Position numbers and translations under genes: made by a program. The notes beneath the pieces were generated by a model, which was given only the letters and a program-made list of their open reading frames with translations, was not told the DNA's origin and searched no databases. Shown here piece after piece: positions 54,541-64,000 of a DNA stretch of 64,000 bases. The stretch is from Puccinia triticina. Taxonomy: Eukaryota; Basidiomycota; Pucciniomycetes; Pucciniales; Pucciniaceae. How positions within the stretch are numbered: position 1 is the first letter of the stretch; every line of letters begins with the position of its first letter. The stretch spans positions 5,687,501-5,751,500 of the forward strand of contig NC_070559.1 in the NCBI RefSeq assembly GCF_026914185.1, in the 5' to 3' direction.

Positions 54541-55086
54541 CTACAACTGCTCGCCCGTTTGCGACGTTAACCCCAGCCAAATGGCCGTAAAACCAGGCGC
54601 GGTGGCCAATGTAGTTTGAATTGAGGTCGAAACTCCAATTGGCACGTAGTGGTATAATGAAGTCAATAACGAGCTTCGCCTTAGGACTCTGGTCAAGGCA
54701 TTAGCTGTAGTGTCTTTTGCTTTGAGATAAGGTGTACTCACGGCCGTTGTGTGCTCAAGGGTGATGGCGCAAACCGGGTTCTTGCTTAGGATATCTGTCA
54801 TCGAAAGTGCGCATATGGTTCCGACTGCGTTGACTGTTAAGGGTCGTTCTTGGTGCGTGAGGCTTCAGAGCGGATGTGCGGACATCACTGAAGATGTAAA
54901 CTTGAATTTTAGTGCGCCGTCCGGGCCAATTCCATCGATGGAGCCTTTCATGTGGTACGCCCGCTCGGCGACGGGAATTGCGCCATCGTTGAATGCCCGC
55001 TCCAACTTGATGGGGAAGAAGGTAGGAGCCGCGGGCGGGCTCGAGAATAGCCAGCTGCGGGACGATGTGCCTTTGCCCGAGGGCAC
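54541..55086 (-). CDS. Unrecognised Helitron-borne gene, exon 2 of 2 listed
   Basis: Two open stretches, 55086-54865 and 54801-54541, share one frame and are separated only by a TGA at 54865-54867, again where CGA would restore Arg. Residues include FFPIKLERAFNDGAIPVAE, YHMKGSIDGIGPDGALKF and VGTICALSMTDILSKNP. A GTGAGT donor near 54740 may end the exon. Together with 50280-50666 and perhaps 53525-53713, this suggests a multi-exon protein transcribed toward the helicase and disrupted by Y. Function unknown. Confidence 0.45.
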
Positions 55087-55727
55087 GCCATCGCCCAGTG
55101 TAGAGATCTTTTGTGTTGTCAGGTCTTTGGTTTAATATTGGAAATAACAGTTGTACGCACGGATTCGTCAATATATATCTGTCCCCAAAAGTTTACCCTG
55201 TCGGCCAATGACGTTTCATGGTGAGTAGTTTGCACGGATCTGTTGCCTAGGGCCATGGGTCCTGTGACGAAGGTGATCTTGAGGGTATTGGGTGAGGGGA
55301 CTTGGCGATTGGTGTCGGGTAGGGTGTTGGAGGTGGAATTTTCAGCTGCCTTTGGGCATGGGTCTTAAGCCTTGCGCAGGCGGTACCGTCGATGACTCGT
55401 TTGTTGTGAGGGGTGGCTCGTAGGGCGCGTCGTTGCTTGAGAGCGGCAGGCGGGCCTGACTTGGTCTCATTGGTTGGCCGTGGTCGGTGCCTGGGCGTAG
55501 ACGGATCTGGGCCTCGTGGCGCACTTGGGGGGCGGGGCAGAGATGGGTTTGCCCTGTCGTGGTGATGGTCTTGGGGGAAAGGTGCTTGTTAAGTGGTCCG
55601 GAATAGTGTGGGGTGGGTGGCGTGGGGGGGCTGGTCTCTGGAGGTTTTGCCTCCGGGGTAGGGGGTGGGCGCCCGCGGGGGTCAAGGTGTTGGGGTGGGC
55701 GGTCAAGCGCACCCGCTCGGGGCGGTC
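55087..55727. other. GC-rich 3' region of HelB
   Basis: G-rich on the plus strand (GGGTGGG and GTGGGG runs), with proline-rich frames on the minus strand that look compositional. It leads directly into the Helitron 3' hairpin. Confidence 0.4.
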
Positions 55728-55756
55728 CCGCAGCGGCGGAGCCGCTTGGCCTCTAG
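55728..55756 (+). other. HelB 3' terminus
   Basis: CGCAGCGGCGGAGCCGC forms a 5-bp stem hairpin; it is followed by TTGGCCTCTAG and then T. The stem-loop at a fixed distance from CTAG is the Helitron termination signal. Confidence 0.85.
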
Positions 55757-57240
55757 TCTTTTATATAACATTCACAAAAGATCTCCTCTCTCAATAGGTT
55801 TTTAGATACCAGGTGCTCCTCTTCTCTTCTTCCTCTCTCTTTTCTCTTCTTTCTTGGCCTCTTCTCCTCTCTTCACTTTGTATAAAACTGTGATAAACTT
55901 CCTTATAGTGCTATATACTTTCTTGTTACATATAACTAATTGTTATTGCCTTGTCTTTTTTACCTCCTTCAAAACCAATGATTCTACATCCCTCTTGCTC
56001 CAAGCCCTACTGTCCCACCATCAACTACACCATTGTGAGCCCAGTTTAACTAGCTCTTTGCTCTTTGCGAAATTCTTTGTGAGGCTGCTTGGAGTGTGGA
56101 ATTCTTGCCTCTGGCCGCGGGTGATCACAATGTTTATAATGTTGATGAGCAATTGGTTGTCTGTCTAGACTATCTACTTCTCCACACCTTAGCAAAAATA
56201 ATATTGCTGAACAGGAGCCACAATTATGAATGAATGTTAACGTGTTTGGGACTAAAAAAATTAGTTGGTTAGACATGTAGCCTCAAACCATTATGAATGA
56301 TCCGGATTTGAAGAGCATGATTGAAGTATCTCCAACCTTGAACTGGACAGAATCCAATGAAGATGTTTAAATTATTTCTTCTTGAGGTGGCCTCATTTCA
56401 TCATAATTTCCCTGCACCTGGCGGATCACAGAGCTGATATCTTTTTCATTCTTCTTCCCTATTTTTTTTTTTTGGGATAGTAACACTACAAGTGGGGATG
56501 GGATGCTTGATTCTCCAAAATAACTATAGAGAATAATCAATTATGGAGTCCTAACTTGGTAAGTAGCAAACTCCAAGATTGATGAACTTGCCTGAAATCA
56601 ATAGATTTAAAATATTCTGATGAGTTGGACTGGTTATCTGGTGGAGGTGAGGCCATTCAGCAATAAGGGGCATGCAGGGACCAGGGAGCTTAAACCTGCT
56701 TAGACCCTGCAGCGGCGTAGCCGCTTTGGCCTCTAGTGTAGTATATTCACCACATCAATTCCCAGTTATTATTCAGTTGAAAGGTGAACTATGATTCCAA
56801 GTCAAAAATTATTTTGGTTCAACTGTTGTGTTATGTATCCATGCCACAGGACAAGTTATGGATGACTTGACAGTACCTTAGGAGAAGCTCCATTCAACTC
56901 CAGTAGAACCTAAGGCATTTTAAAGATCCTTCTAGGAAAGTATAGGCAATATCATAATTTCAGTGTTCACATAATTATTTGGACTTTGATTTCTTGTCCC
57001 ACTTTTCCTCCAGTTGGTTGTGAGTCTCTTGTTGGGAGATGAAGAAACACAGAACCAGTTAAATACCAGTTAATAGATAGGAGGAAAATTTGGTGTCAAC
57101 CAAACATCAAATGAAGGATCATCACACAATGCATAGAAATTTTCATCAACACTTTGTGTTTTCAAAGGTACCAGGGGAATTCAAAATTTGCCTTTATAAC
57201 TTCACCAAATCTAATGTCATTCCAAGATAATAGGATTGTT
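55757..57240. other. AT-rich sequence with a further Helitron 3' end
   Basis: CT-rich (CTTCTCTTCTTCC runs) then AT-rich DNA without recognised genes. The base at 55757 is the T insertion base of HelB. A Helitron 3' end lies at 56708-56736. From 56737 to 57240 nothing was recognised. Confidence 0.5.
56708..56736 (+). other. Helitron 3' end (HelD)
   Basis: CTGCAGCGGCGTAGCCGC-TTTGGCCTCTAG followed by T; the hairpin stem is GCGGC/GCCGC with loop GTA. HelB may have inserted into HelD, in which case HelD's 5' end would lie on the other side of HelB, beyond the cyclase exons. Confidence 0.75.
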
Positions 57241-57704
57241 TTTGCATGTGTACTTCAACGGCGGCCCGGAGGGTGCAAGCAATAGCCCGTTTGCCCACCG
57301 TGCGGGACACAGAGGCGCCGCGGCAGAAAAGAAGGGTCTGGGCAAGGAGGGTGGCGGGTGGAGGCTGGCATGGATCGGTACGGTGATTGGGGTTGTGCCT
57401 GGGGCAACTTGGTACTCGGTGTTGGGGCCGGATGTCCAAGGTTTGTTGTTGGGGCCTTCGCCGGAAGACTCCCCCAAACACACCCGTGAAGCCTCCGCAG
57501 GGCCAAGGATGGACATACAGGCTTGGCCGAGAGCTGAGAGCGAAGATGCAAGCTTCGTGGGAGCATATTCAATGCAGAGCCCAAGGATGGTCAGGACAAA
57601 GGGCTTTAGGAGATTGGCGGCGGGTTGGGCCTCGCGGGGGACCAGCAAGAGGGTGGGAGTCTGGACAGTGTGACATAAAAATCATTTGCAAAGAAAAACC
57701 CCGC
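57241..57704. other. GC-rich island with open frames, unrecognised
   Basis: A 460-bp GC-rich block has frames of 110-145 codons on both strands, probably caused by composition. It starts and ends abruptly against AT-rich DNA and borders the solo LTR. It could be a captured exon. Confidence 0.3.
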
Positions 57705-58889
57705 TGTAAGACTCAAAAGTGGTTGTGAAACCCTTTTGCTGAATGGAGAAGGGGATGATGGAGGTGCAAACTCTGCCCTTCTATACTATCAGATAACAAG
57801 ACCCACCAAGCTAAGCTTGGCAAGTTTTAATCAAGTGATAGGTCTGGTCTAGTTCCAGATGAAGTTGTTTGATGACAGGTATGTGAGATTTGAGAGTGTT
57901 TATGATGATGGAAAGGGTGAAAGTTGACTTGATGTTTCCAGTAGGGGTTGAACACAGGTCCTCAAGAGGGTGATATAAAAAGTTGAGAAGAGTGTCTGGA
58001 CTGAGAAGGTTATATGTCTCAGTCGGGAGTTGAACCAGGAAACGGGTAACTCGTGACAGGTGTGTGATATGTAACCAGGAGATATGAGAGTATGAGAATA
58101 TGAGAGTGAGCTCAGTGGTTATTGCAGATGAGAGGGATTATATGGTAATGTTATAAAGTGTAAGGGTGATGATAAAGGCTAATGGGTGATATCTGTATAA
58201 CTGGTGGGTACTGAACTGAGGGAAAAACAACTGGGGGAGAGAGAGCTCCTTATATAGAAAAATGTGAGGGATTTTAGCTACAAGGGGGACCCTGGATGAG
58301 AGATTTTAGATGGTGGGCTGCATACAAGTGGTGTCAGAAGATACTAAATACAGGAAAAAAGTGGGGTGAGAAATGAAAGATGAGGTCATACTATGCAAGG
58401 ACCGCATAAACAAAGCGGGGAAATGTCAAATACAGGGGTACTTCATGCAAGGGGTGCATGAGTGGTGTCAGACTAATGCATGGAGTGCAGAAATGGGGTC
58501 AGAAGACTGCATGCAGCTGCAAGGGGTGCATAAATGAGGCGGGGACATGTCAAATACAGAGGAAATGGGGTTGGTCCCCTGCATAAGCAGGGGGGATAAG
58601 AGGATAGAAAAGAGTATGTGTTTGGCTGGGTCTGAGTATGCGTATACCTGGGAAAGGTGACTTGAGGGGTGTGACAGGTTGATGACTGGGGCTGGCTGTG
58701 TCCATGAGGGTCCAAGAGGGTGTAACTTCCAATCCAGCGGGGTTCCAGTGATGCTTCCATTGGTGAGTAGGGGTAAAATTGGCTGTAGAATCCATTTCTG
58801 AGGTCCATTTGGTGGTATCTTTAGGCCTAGGTTGAGTAAATATATGTATGAGAAAAAACTTTTGATTTTTCACTTTTCCGTCTACCACA
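57705..58889 (-). repeat. Solo LTR related to G1 LTRs (minus strand)
   Basis: Read on the minus strand it starts TGTGGTAGACGGAAAAGTG (58889) and ends AGTCTTACA (57705), the same termini as G1. The internal ATTCTACAGCCAATTTTACCCC and CAAGCTTAGCTTGG-type blocks match G1 with many changes. At 1185 bp it is longer than the 920-bp G1 LTR, so it belongs to another subfamily or carries insertions. No internal region accompanies it. Flanks CCGC and CCAC are an imperfect target-duplication candidate. Confidence 0.85.
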
Positions 58890-59053
58890 CCACCCTCTTT
58901 CTCTGTGAAGATGAAGGTCTTGACTGTATAAAGGACAGGCTGAACCAGCTCATTGAGAGTTCTGCACCATGGCGCGGTAGGCTGAACAGATTATGGCAAA
59001 GACAGGGGAGGGAATCGGAGAGGGCAGGCAAAAGAAGTGGTGAGGACAGCACT

Positions 59054-59398
59054 AGAGATGGCCATCTGGACCCGGGTACCCGTGATAAAGATGGCAAACG
59101 GGTACCCGCGGGCGGGTACCCCCCGCCCGTTGGAGGGTACCCGCACACACCCGTTTGGGACCGCCTGGCGTGTCCGGGTACGGTGTCCGGGTACGGGCAC
59201 GTGTCCCTGATTTTCTTGGGTTGGCGGGTACGTACCCGGGTACCCTCCAAAGTTTTGTTGCGCATGGCGCGCGCCGGCGGCCGTTCCCCGCCCCCGTAGG
59301 GGGAGGGGGGGGGGGGCGTGTACTTCATATCCAAGCCCGCCATGATATCTGCATATCCAGCATCTCACCTGGAACCAACCACCCGGAATCAACCACCA
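59054..59398 (+). other. hAT-like terminal region with GGGTACCCG palindromes
   Basis: From TAGAGATGGCCATCTGG (59054) the sequence is packed with GGGTACC/GGTACCC palindromic motifs up to about 59250, then a GC-rich GGCGCGCGCCGGCG stretch and a run of G. It directly precedes the hAT-type transposase start. I read it as the element's subterminal binding-site array; the exact end is not proven. Confidence 0.5.
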
Positions 59399-59922
59399 TG
59401 TCAGGCCGCAAGCAAAAAAGACCAAACACCTCCATTGAATCGTCAGTTGCTTCCTCTCCAAATCCTTGATCTACTCAAAAAGACACCGAGCCCGACAAAA
59501 GCGAATCGGCTACCGCAGAGCCTCCACCAGGAACTACACTGACCGATTGGGAGGAGCTAGGTGAGTAATCATAAAATATTATTGTATCAATCAAGAAATT
59601 GCGTTCTGACCCTACCTTTCACTTGAATTTCAGAAAAGGCCCAGAAGATCGCTGCAAACGCCATCAGCGCAAGTTATAAATCTTACTCAACACCCAAGCT
59701 ATCTAATCAAGTAGACAAGCATGGCCGCCAAATGATTGCATATCCATGCAAAATGTAAGTCGTTTTCTTTTTTTGATGACTGATCCCAACTCCTCCCTGA
59801 TATCCCCTTAAATCCAACTCCAGATGTGGAACCAAGATCAACCGCCCGACCGGCGACTCTTCTTGCAGCAACTTGATCAAGCACGCTGCAAACTGTCTTC
59901 GGAAACAAAACAAAAAATCAAC
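59399..59922 (+). pseudogene. hAT-type transposase, BED zinc-finger N-terminus
   Basis: It starts ATG (MSGRKQKRPN). Introns 59561-59633 (GTGAGT...TTTCAG) and 59755-59823 (GTAAGT...CTCCAG) fit the frame. The spliced third exon gives a BED-type finger, YPCKICGTKI ... CSNLIKHAANC, with C-x2-C then H-x4-C. A TGA at 59467-59469 interrupts exon 1 in a frame that otherwise continues. The gypsy LTR at 59923 cuts the gene, and the catalytic domain would lie beyond the window. BED fingers bind the transposon ends. The hAT assignment rests on the finger and layout. Confidence 0.65.
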
Positions 59923-60168
59923 TGTGAAGCCCCCTTCGGGAACTCACAAGCCGGTATTACATAAGCCATCGACGGACTCTTAGACTCAGCTCCCCCGCGC
60001 CCTCCTAGCTCAGCAGAGAGAAGCTGAACTTCTCTCCTGGGCTAGGTGAGCACCGATCTTTCCCCTTCCTTTCCTTTCTCAGTTGTATGTACAGAGAGAA
60101 GCTGAACTTCTCTCCTGGGCTAGTACTTTGCAATACACGAGTGGTTCCTAGAAACCGTTTTCAGGCCT
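59923..60168 (+). repeat. Gypsy 5' LTR (minimum extent)
   Basis: Matches 63677-64000 except that the latter has one more 78-bp unit. The right end lies between 60168 and 60259 and cannot be fixed because the 3' copy leaves the window. No tRNA primer site was recognised. Confidence 0.85.
60015..60120 (+). repeat. 78-bp LTR repeat, about 1.4 copies in the 5' LTR
   Basis: Hairpin units GAGAGAAG-CTGAA-CTTCTCTC start at 60015 and 60093. In the 3' LTR the same hairpin occurs three times. Confidence 0.9.
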
Positions 60169-60259
60169 CTGTGCCGTGTGCCAGCCCAGACAGTGAAGAT
60201 TCCCAAGCGGACTCTTACACTTTTTTTTTCTCGATACCACTCCTGAAAACCCTTTCGTG

Positions 60260-63200
60260 ATGGGTTCTCTAAACTCTTCGTCTTCGTCGAGCAATCTGGC
60301 TCACCTTTTGCCTTCGTCTTCGCCCTCGACCTCGCTCCCTTCCTCAAAGTTGTCCGACGTACTCGACCCCTCTCTGAATCCGATCAAACCAGCACGAGTA
60401 ATAATTGAACTGCAAATCACGGGCCGTTATTTCAGGGCTCTCATCGACACAGGCTCTGAGATCGATCTCATCTCGGATAGAGCGGTGGACGACTCCTTTC
60501 TGGAACGCCGACCGATGGCACGACCTAGCTCAATTCGCCTGGTGCTGGGAGACGGCTCCGCAATGCCCCTCACCATCCGTCATTTCGTCGTGGCGACGCT
60601 GCGTGTCACCCGACCCACATTGATATTTGAAGATACTTCTCTGCGGGTGGGACCGGTGCTAGGCGATTTCGACCTCATCCTTGGAACGCCATTTTTGCAT
60701 TGTCATGGGCTATCCGTCTCGGTGGAACAACAAGCCATGGAGTGTTCCCGACTGAATGTCCTCATCCCAGACTACCGAGTGGACCCTGGACAATTTCAAT
60801 CCATAGCCGCAGTCGACGCCCCCTCCGAGGCAAATCAATATCCGTGCGCGGAGTCGGAGAGGTTGATTTTGAAGGAATTTGCTGATCTGTTTCCCGAGGA
60901 CATCCCTGCGGTCGATGAGGACGTTGACGACTCAGATCAATCTAAAGGAAGCTCGTTTCCTAACAAACTACAAGACGCAGCGTCTCGAACTCAACACAAA
61001 ATCGTACTGACTGACCCCAATGCAGTAATCAACGAGCGTCAATTCCCGTACCCTCCCAAGCACCTCGCATCGTGGAGAATACTCTTAGATCAACATATTA
61101 AAGCGGGCCGCATCCGACGGTCAACCAGTCAGTACGCGTCCCCAAGTCTAATCATTCCGAAAAAAGACCCCTCTGCCCTTCCCCGTTGGGTTTGCGACTA
61201 CCGCAAACTCAACAGCCTCACTGTTCGCGATCACTCGCCCTTGCCGAATGTGGATGAACTCGTACGAGTGGTGGCTTCAGGCAAAGTTTTCTCGATACTC
61301 GATCAAACGAATGCATTCTTTCAGACCAGAATGCGAGAGGAAGACATTCCATTGACGGCAGTCAAGACCCCGTGGGGACTCATGGAGTGGGTCGTTATGC
61401 CCATGGGACTCACAAACGCGCCAGCCACCCATCAGGCGAGACTAGAGGAAGCGCTAGGTGACTTAATCAACGACATTTGCGTTGTATACCTTGACGACAT
61501 CGTCGTTTTCTCGGATTCCTTCAAAGAACATGAAGCACACGTCAGAGCGGTCCTCCGTAAACTCCGTCAAGCCAACCTCTACTGCAGTCCCAAGAAGACA
61601 AAGCTGTTTTGCACACGAGTAAAGTTCCTGGGACATTGGATCTCGGCGGAGGGTATTGAAGCGGATGACGAGAAAATTGCAGACATCCAATCCTGGCCTT
61701 CACCGCAATCAGCAAAGGGTGTGAAATGCTTTCTTGGGATGGTGCAGTGGATGAAGAAATTCATATGGGGTCTACAGCGCTACGTAGGGACGCTCACTCC
61801 ATTAACAAGCTCAAAACTTGAGAATAAAGCCTTCAAATGGGGCCCTAAAGGGGAAGCAGCCTTTCAAAACATTAAACGTATCATGACCTCTCTCCCGTGT
61901 TTAAAAAATGTCGATTACGAGTCCGAAGACCCACTTTGGCTTTTTACAGATGCAAGCGGCTCCGCTCTCGGCGCGGCCCTATTCCAGGGTAAAGACTGGA
62001 AAGTCGCTTCTCCCATTGCTTACGAATCCCACCAGATGACGCCGGCGGAACGCAACTACCCAGTTCACAAGCAAGAGTTGTTGGCCGTCATACACGCACT
62101 TCAAGAATGGTGCATGCTTCTCTTGGGGATGAAGATCAATGGGATGTCCAACCATCACTCACTTGTACATCTCCCTCGTCAACGCACTCTCAGCAAGCGA
62201 CAAGCACGATGGTCAGAACTTCTTGCTGACTTTGACCTCAACTTCAACTACATTCGCGGGGAGGATAACTCGGTCGCGGACGCCCTCTCAAGGAAAGACC
62301 TCCCCGACGACGATCCATCCACACCTGAAGAAGTAGCATGCGTGGCGGCGCTGACAGAAATTGGTCTGTCCATTGACCCCTCTCTCAAACAAACTATCTT
62401 GGCTGGTTATGCACATGACCAATTTTGCATTGCCTTACGTGATGCTCTTCCCCTCCGCACAGATTGTATAGAAGAGAACGGACTTCTATTCATTGATGGC
62501 CGACTTGTCATCCCAGCGAATTTTCAACTGCGAAGATCACTCATCAACAAGGCCCACCAACGCCTTGGACACTTGGGGGTCCTCAAGACCACCAAAGAGC
62601 TTCGCCGGGACTTCTTCTGGCCTTGGATGTCAATAGACATACGACAACTCCTCGAGCGGTGTGAAGTTTGCCAGCGTACTAAGGCTCCCACGACGGCACC
62701 GCTGGGCAAGATGCTCACTCCCTCGTTTCCTTGTCAACCCTTAACCAACATCGCAATCGACTTCGTGGGCCCATTGCGTAAGGCAACCCACTACGATATG
62801 ATCTTGATGTGTACCTGTCGTTTATCGGGATTCATTCAAATCATCCCGGTTCTCCAAACGGACACAGCCGAAAAGACTGCTAGCCGCTTCTTCAGTGGCT
62901 GGGTTGCCAGATTTGGAGCCCCGACCTCTATCATCAGCGACCGGGACAAAACCTGGACATCCCGTTTCTGGAAATGCCTCATGAACCGTCTCAACATCAA
63001 TTTTCACATGTCCACTTCGTTCCACCCTCAGGCCGACGGCCGTAGCGAACGATTGAATAAAACAGTCGGTCAAATTCTACGTACCTTCACCTCCAAACGA
63101 CAATCAAAGTAGCTCAAGGCCCTACCCGCCGTTGAATATGCTATCAATTCAGCCGTGAACGTGGCTACGGGTTTCAGTCCTTTCGAACTACTTTACGGAC

Positions 63201-63718
63201 GGAGGCCCTCCCTTTTCCCAAGTCGACCCCCGCCACTTACAGACTCACCGCCAGATCTCCCCACCCTTGACAAGTGGACCAAGCTCCGTGAGGACACCTG
63301 GGCAGAAGCCCGGGACACACTCTGCGCAAGCAGGGTCAAACAAGCAATCCAACATAACAAACAACGAGCCGACCCGCCTCCTCTTTCAGTCGGTGATCGA
63401 GTCTTCCTAAACTCGGCCAACTGGCGTGGGAAACACCAAACTGGCGTTGACAAGCTGAAAGATCGTTTCGAGGGTCCATATCCAGTTGTTAAAACATTCA
63501 ATCACGGACAAAATGTGACCCTGACTCTCCCAGAAGGCGACAAGCGACATCCAACCTTCCACATTTCAAAAATCAAGCGTTTCCGTTCCTCATCAATGCC
63601 CTCTACTCCGGACGACAACTCGACTCTCTCCGATCATCCTGAACAGTCGTCCTCTATGTCTTATAGGGGGGGAGACTGTGAAGCCCCCTTCGGGAACTCA
63701 CAAGCCGGTATTACATAA
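60260..63718 (+). CDS. pol: Ty3/gypsy Pol (protease-RT-RNase H-integrase), one TAG stop
   Basis: The ATG at 60260 was chosen as start; the frame opens one codon earlier with GTG. Domains (residue 1 at 60257): aspartic protease LIDTGSE (~62-68); RT with VVYLDDIVVFS (catalytic YLDD 411-414); RNase H with FTDASGSALGA (~565) and an RNYPVHKQELLAV block; integrase HHCC finger (HQRLGHL ... CEVCQRTKA, ~766-815); and core triad IAIDFVG (~833), ISDRDKTW (~895) and GRSERLNK (~932), with 35 residues between the last two. A TAG at 63110-63112 replaces a probable Trp; the frame resumes through the GPY-type C-terminal module and ends inside the 3' LTR. There is no chromodomain and no Gag. All catalytic residues look intact. 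Confidence 0.93.
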
Positions 63719-64000
63719 GCCATCGACGGACTCTTAGACTCAGCTCCCCCGCGCCCTCCTAGCTCAGCAGAGAGAAGCTGAACTTCTCTCCTGGGCTAGG
63801 TGAGCACCGATCTTTCCCCTTCCTTTCCTTTCTCAGTTGTATGTACAGAGAGAAGCTGAACTTCTCTCCTGGGCTAGGTGAGCACCGATCTTTCCCCTTC
63901 CTTTCCTTTCTCAGTTGTATGTACAGAGAGAAGCTGAACTTCTCTCCTGGGCTAGTACTTTGCAATACACGAGTGGTTCCTAGAAACCGTTTTCAGGCCT
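63677..64000 (+). repeat. Gypsy 3' LTR (cut by window end)
   Basis: Begins TGTGAAGCCCCC. It carries three 78-bp hairpin units (63769, 63847, 63925), one more than the 5' LTR. Otherwise identical by eye over the shared length. Confidence 0.9.

Larger units (their letters stand above)
44090..55756 (+). mobile_element. HelB, main 3' part: autonomous-type Helitron
   Basis: It carries the helicase gene (to 49269), then about 6.4 kb with minus-strand gene pieces and the Y element. It ends with GCAGCGGCGGAGCCGC-TTGGCCTCTAG at 55756, followed by T. The terminus matches HelA, so HelB is a plausible driver family for HelA. With the 5' part at 34719-37225 the element totals about 14 kb including later insertions. 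Confidence 0.87.
59923..64000 (+). mobile_element. Ty3/gypsy element with pol but no gag (3' end off window)
   Basis: The 5' LTR begins TGTGAAGCCCCC (59923) and the 3' LTR begins identically at 63677 after a purine tract (AGGGGGGGAGA, 63665-63675). The pol frame opens at 60260, at most about 90 bp after the last certain LTR base (60168). There is therefore no space for gag. The target is the hAT gene. The LTRs differ in repeat number. Confidence 0.9.

Noticed and set aside
55342..55797. Proline-rich and glycine-rich frames near the HelB 3' end
   Set aside because: G-rich composition gives open frames on both strands, and they run through the Helitron terminus.
57194..57728. Overlapping 95-145-codon frames in the GC-rich block
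   Set aside because: Long frames on both strands in a GC-rich stretch are expected by composition; no motif seen.

Overview
This is eukaryotic DNA, almost certainly fungal and most likely from a rust fungus or a relative (Pucciniales). The reasons are very short GT-AG introns (about 43-73 bp), a fungal adenylate-cyclase C-terminus, and dense nested LTR retrotransposons, Helitrons, CACTA-like elements and a BED-finger hAT fragment. Species was not determined. I see no rRNA gene, functional tRNA gene or CRISPR array. Nearly all the window is mobile DNA; the only host-like coding sequence is a two-exon adenylate-cyclase remnant.

Layout. 1-2057: AT-rich insert, probably part of an LTR element, cutting the reverse transcriptase (RT) of Copia element 1 (minus strand, 2058-2879 plus 10406-13830). 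Copia 1 is also split by a complete 7.5-kb gag-only LTR element, G1 (2880-10405; 920-bp LTRs; 4-bp target duplication). 14656-19435: Copia element 2, a 1486-codon Gag-Pol frame with a defect in the RT active site. 19436-21001: leader sequence and a Helitron 3' end. 21002-24337 and 39604-42940: two nearly identical inverted copies of a 3.3-kb Helitron (HelA). 24338-34718 and 42941-44089: two parts of a CACTA-like element (X) built from inverted arrays of a dimeric ~348-bp satellite. A second gag-only LTR element, G2 (25983-30344), lies inside X. 34719-37225 (minus) and 44090-55756 (plus): two halves of one autonomous-type Helitron (HelB), its helicase gene split by X. 37689-38599: adenylate-cyclase exons. 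Inside HelB are a 248-bp MITE (in the X arm), a 1.5-kb CACTA-like element Y and a ~1-kb insert. 55757-59922: Helitron end, solo LTR, and the 5' end of a hAT transposase gene. 59923-64000: a Ty3/gypsy element with pol but no gag, whose 3' LTR runs off the window.

How the pieces fit. HelB inserted downstream of the adenylate-cyclase exons. X inserted into the HelB helicase gene with a TCA target duplication. HelA copies inserted in X and upstream of the cyclase exons in opposite orientation. Recombination between those HelA copies then inverted 24338-39603. Undoing that inversion and removing X with one TCA joins the two helicase halves in frame, and removing HelA rebuilds a satellite monomer across its insertion site. 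Most coding frames carry nonsense codons, often TGA where arginine CGA is plausible.

The strongest new observations are the satellite-built X element, the inversion, and the G2 primer-binding site. That site carries about 50 nt complementary to the 3' half of a mature, spliced, CCA-tailed tRNA-Tyr.
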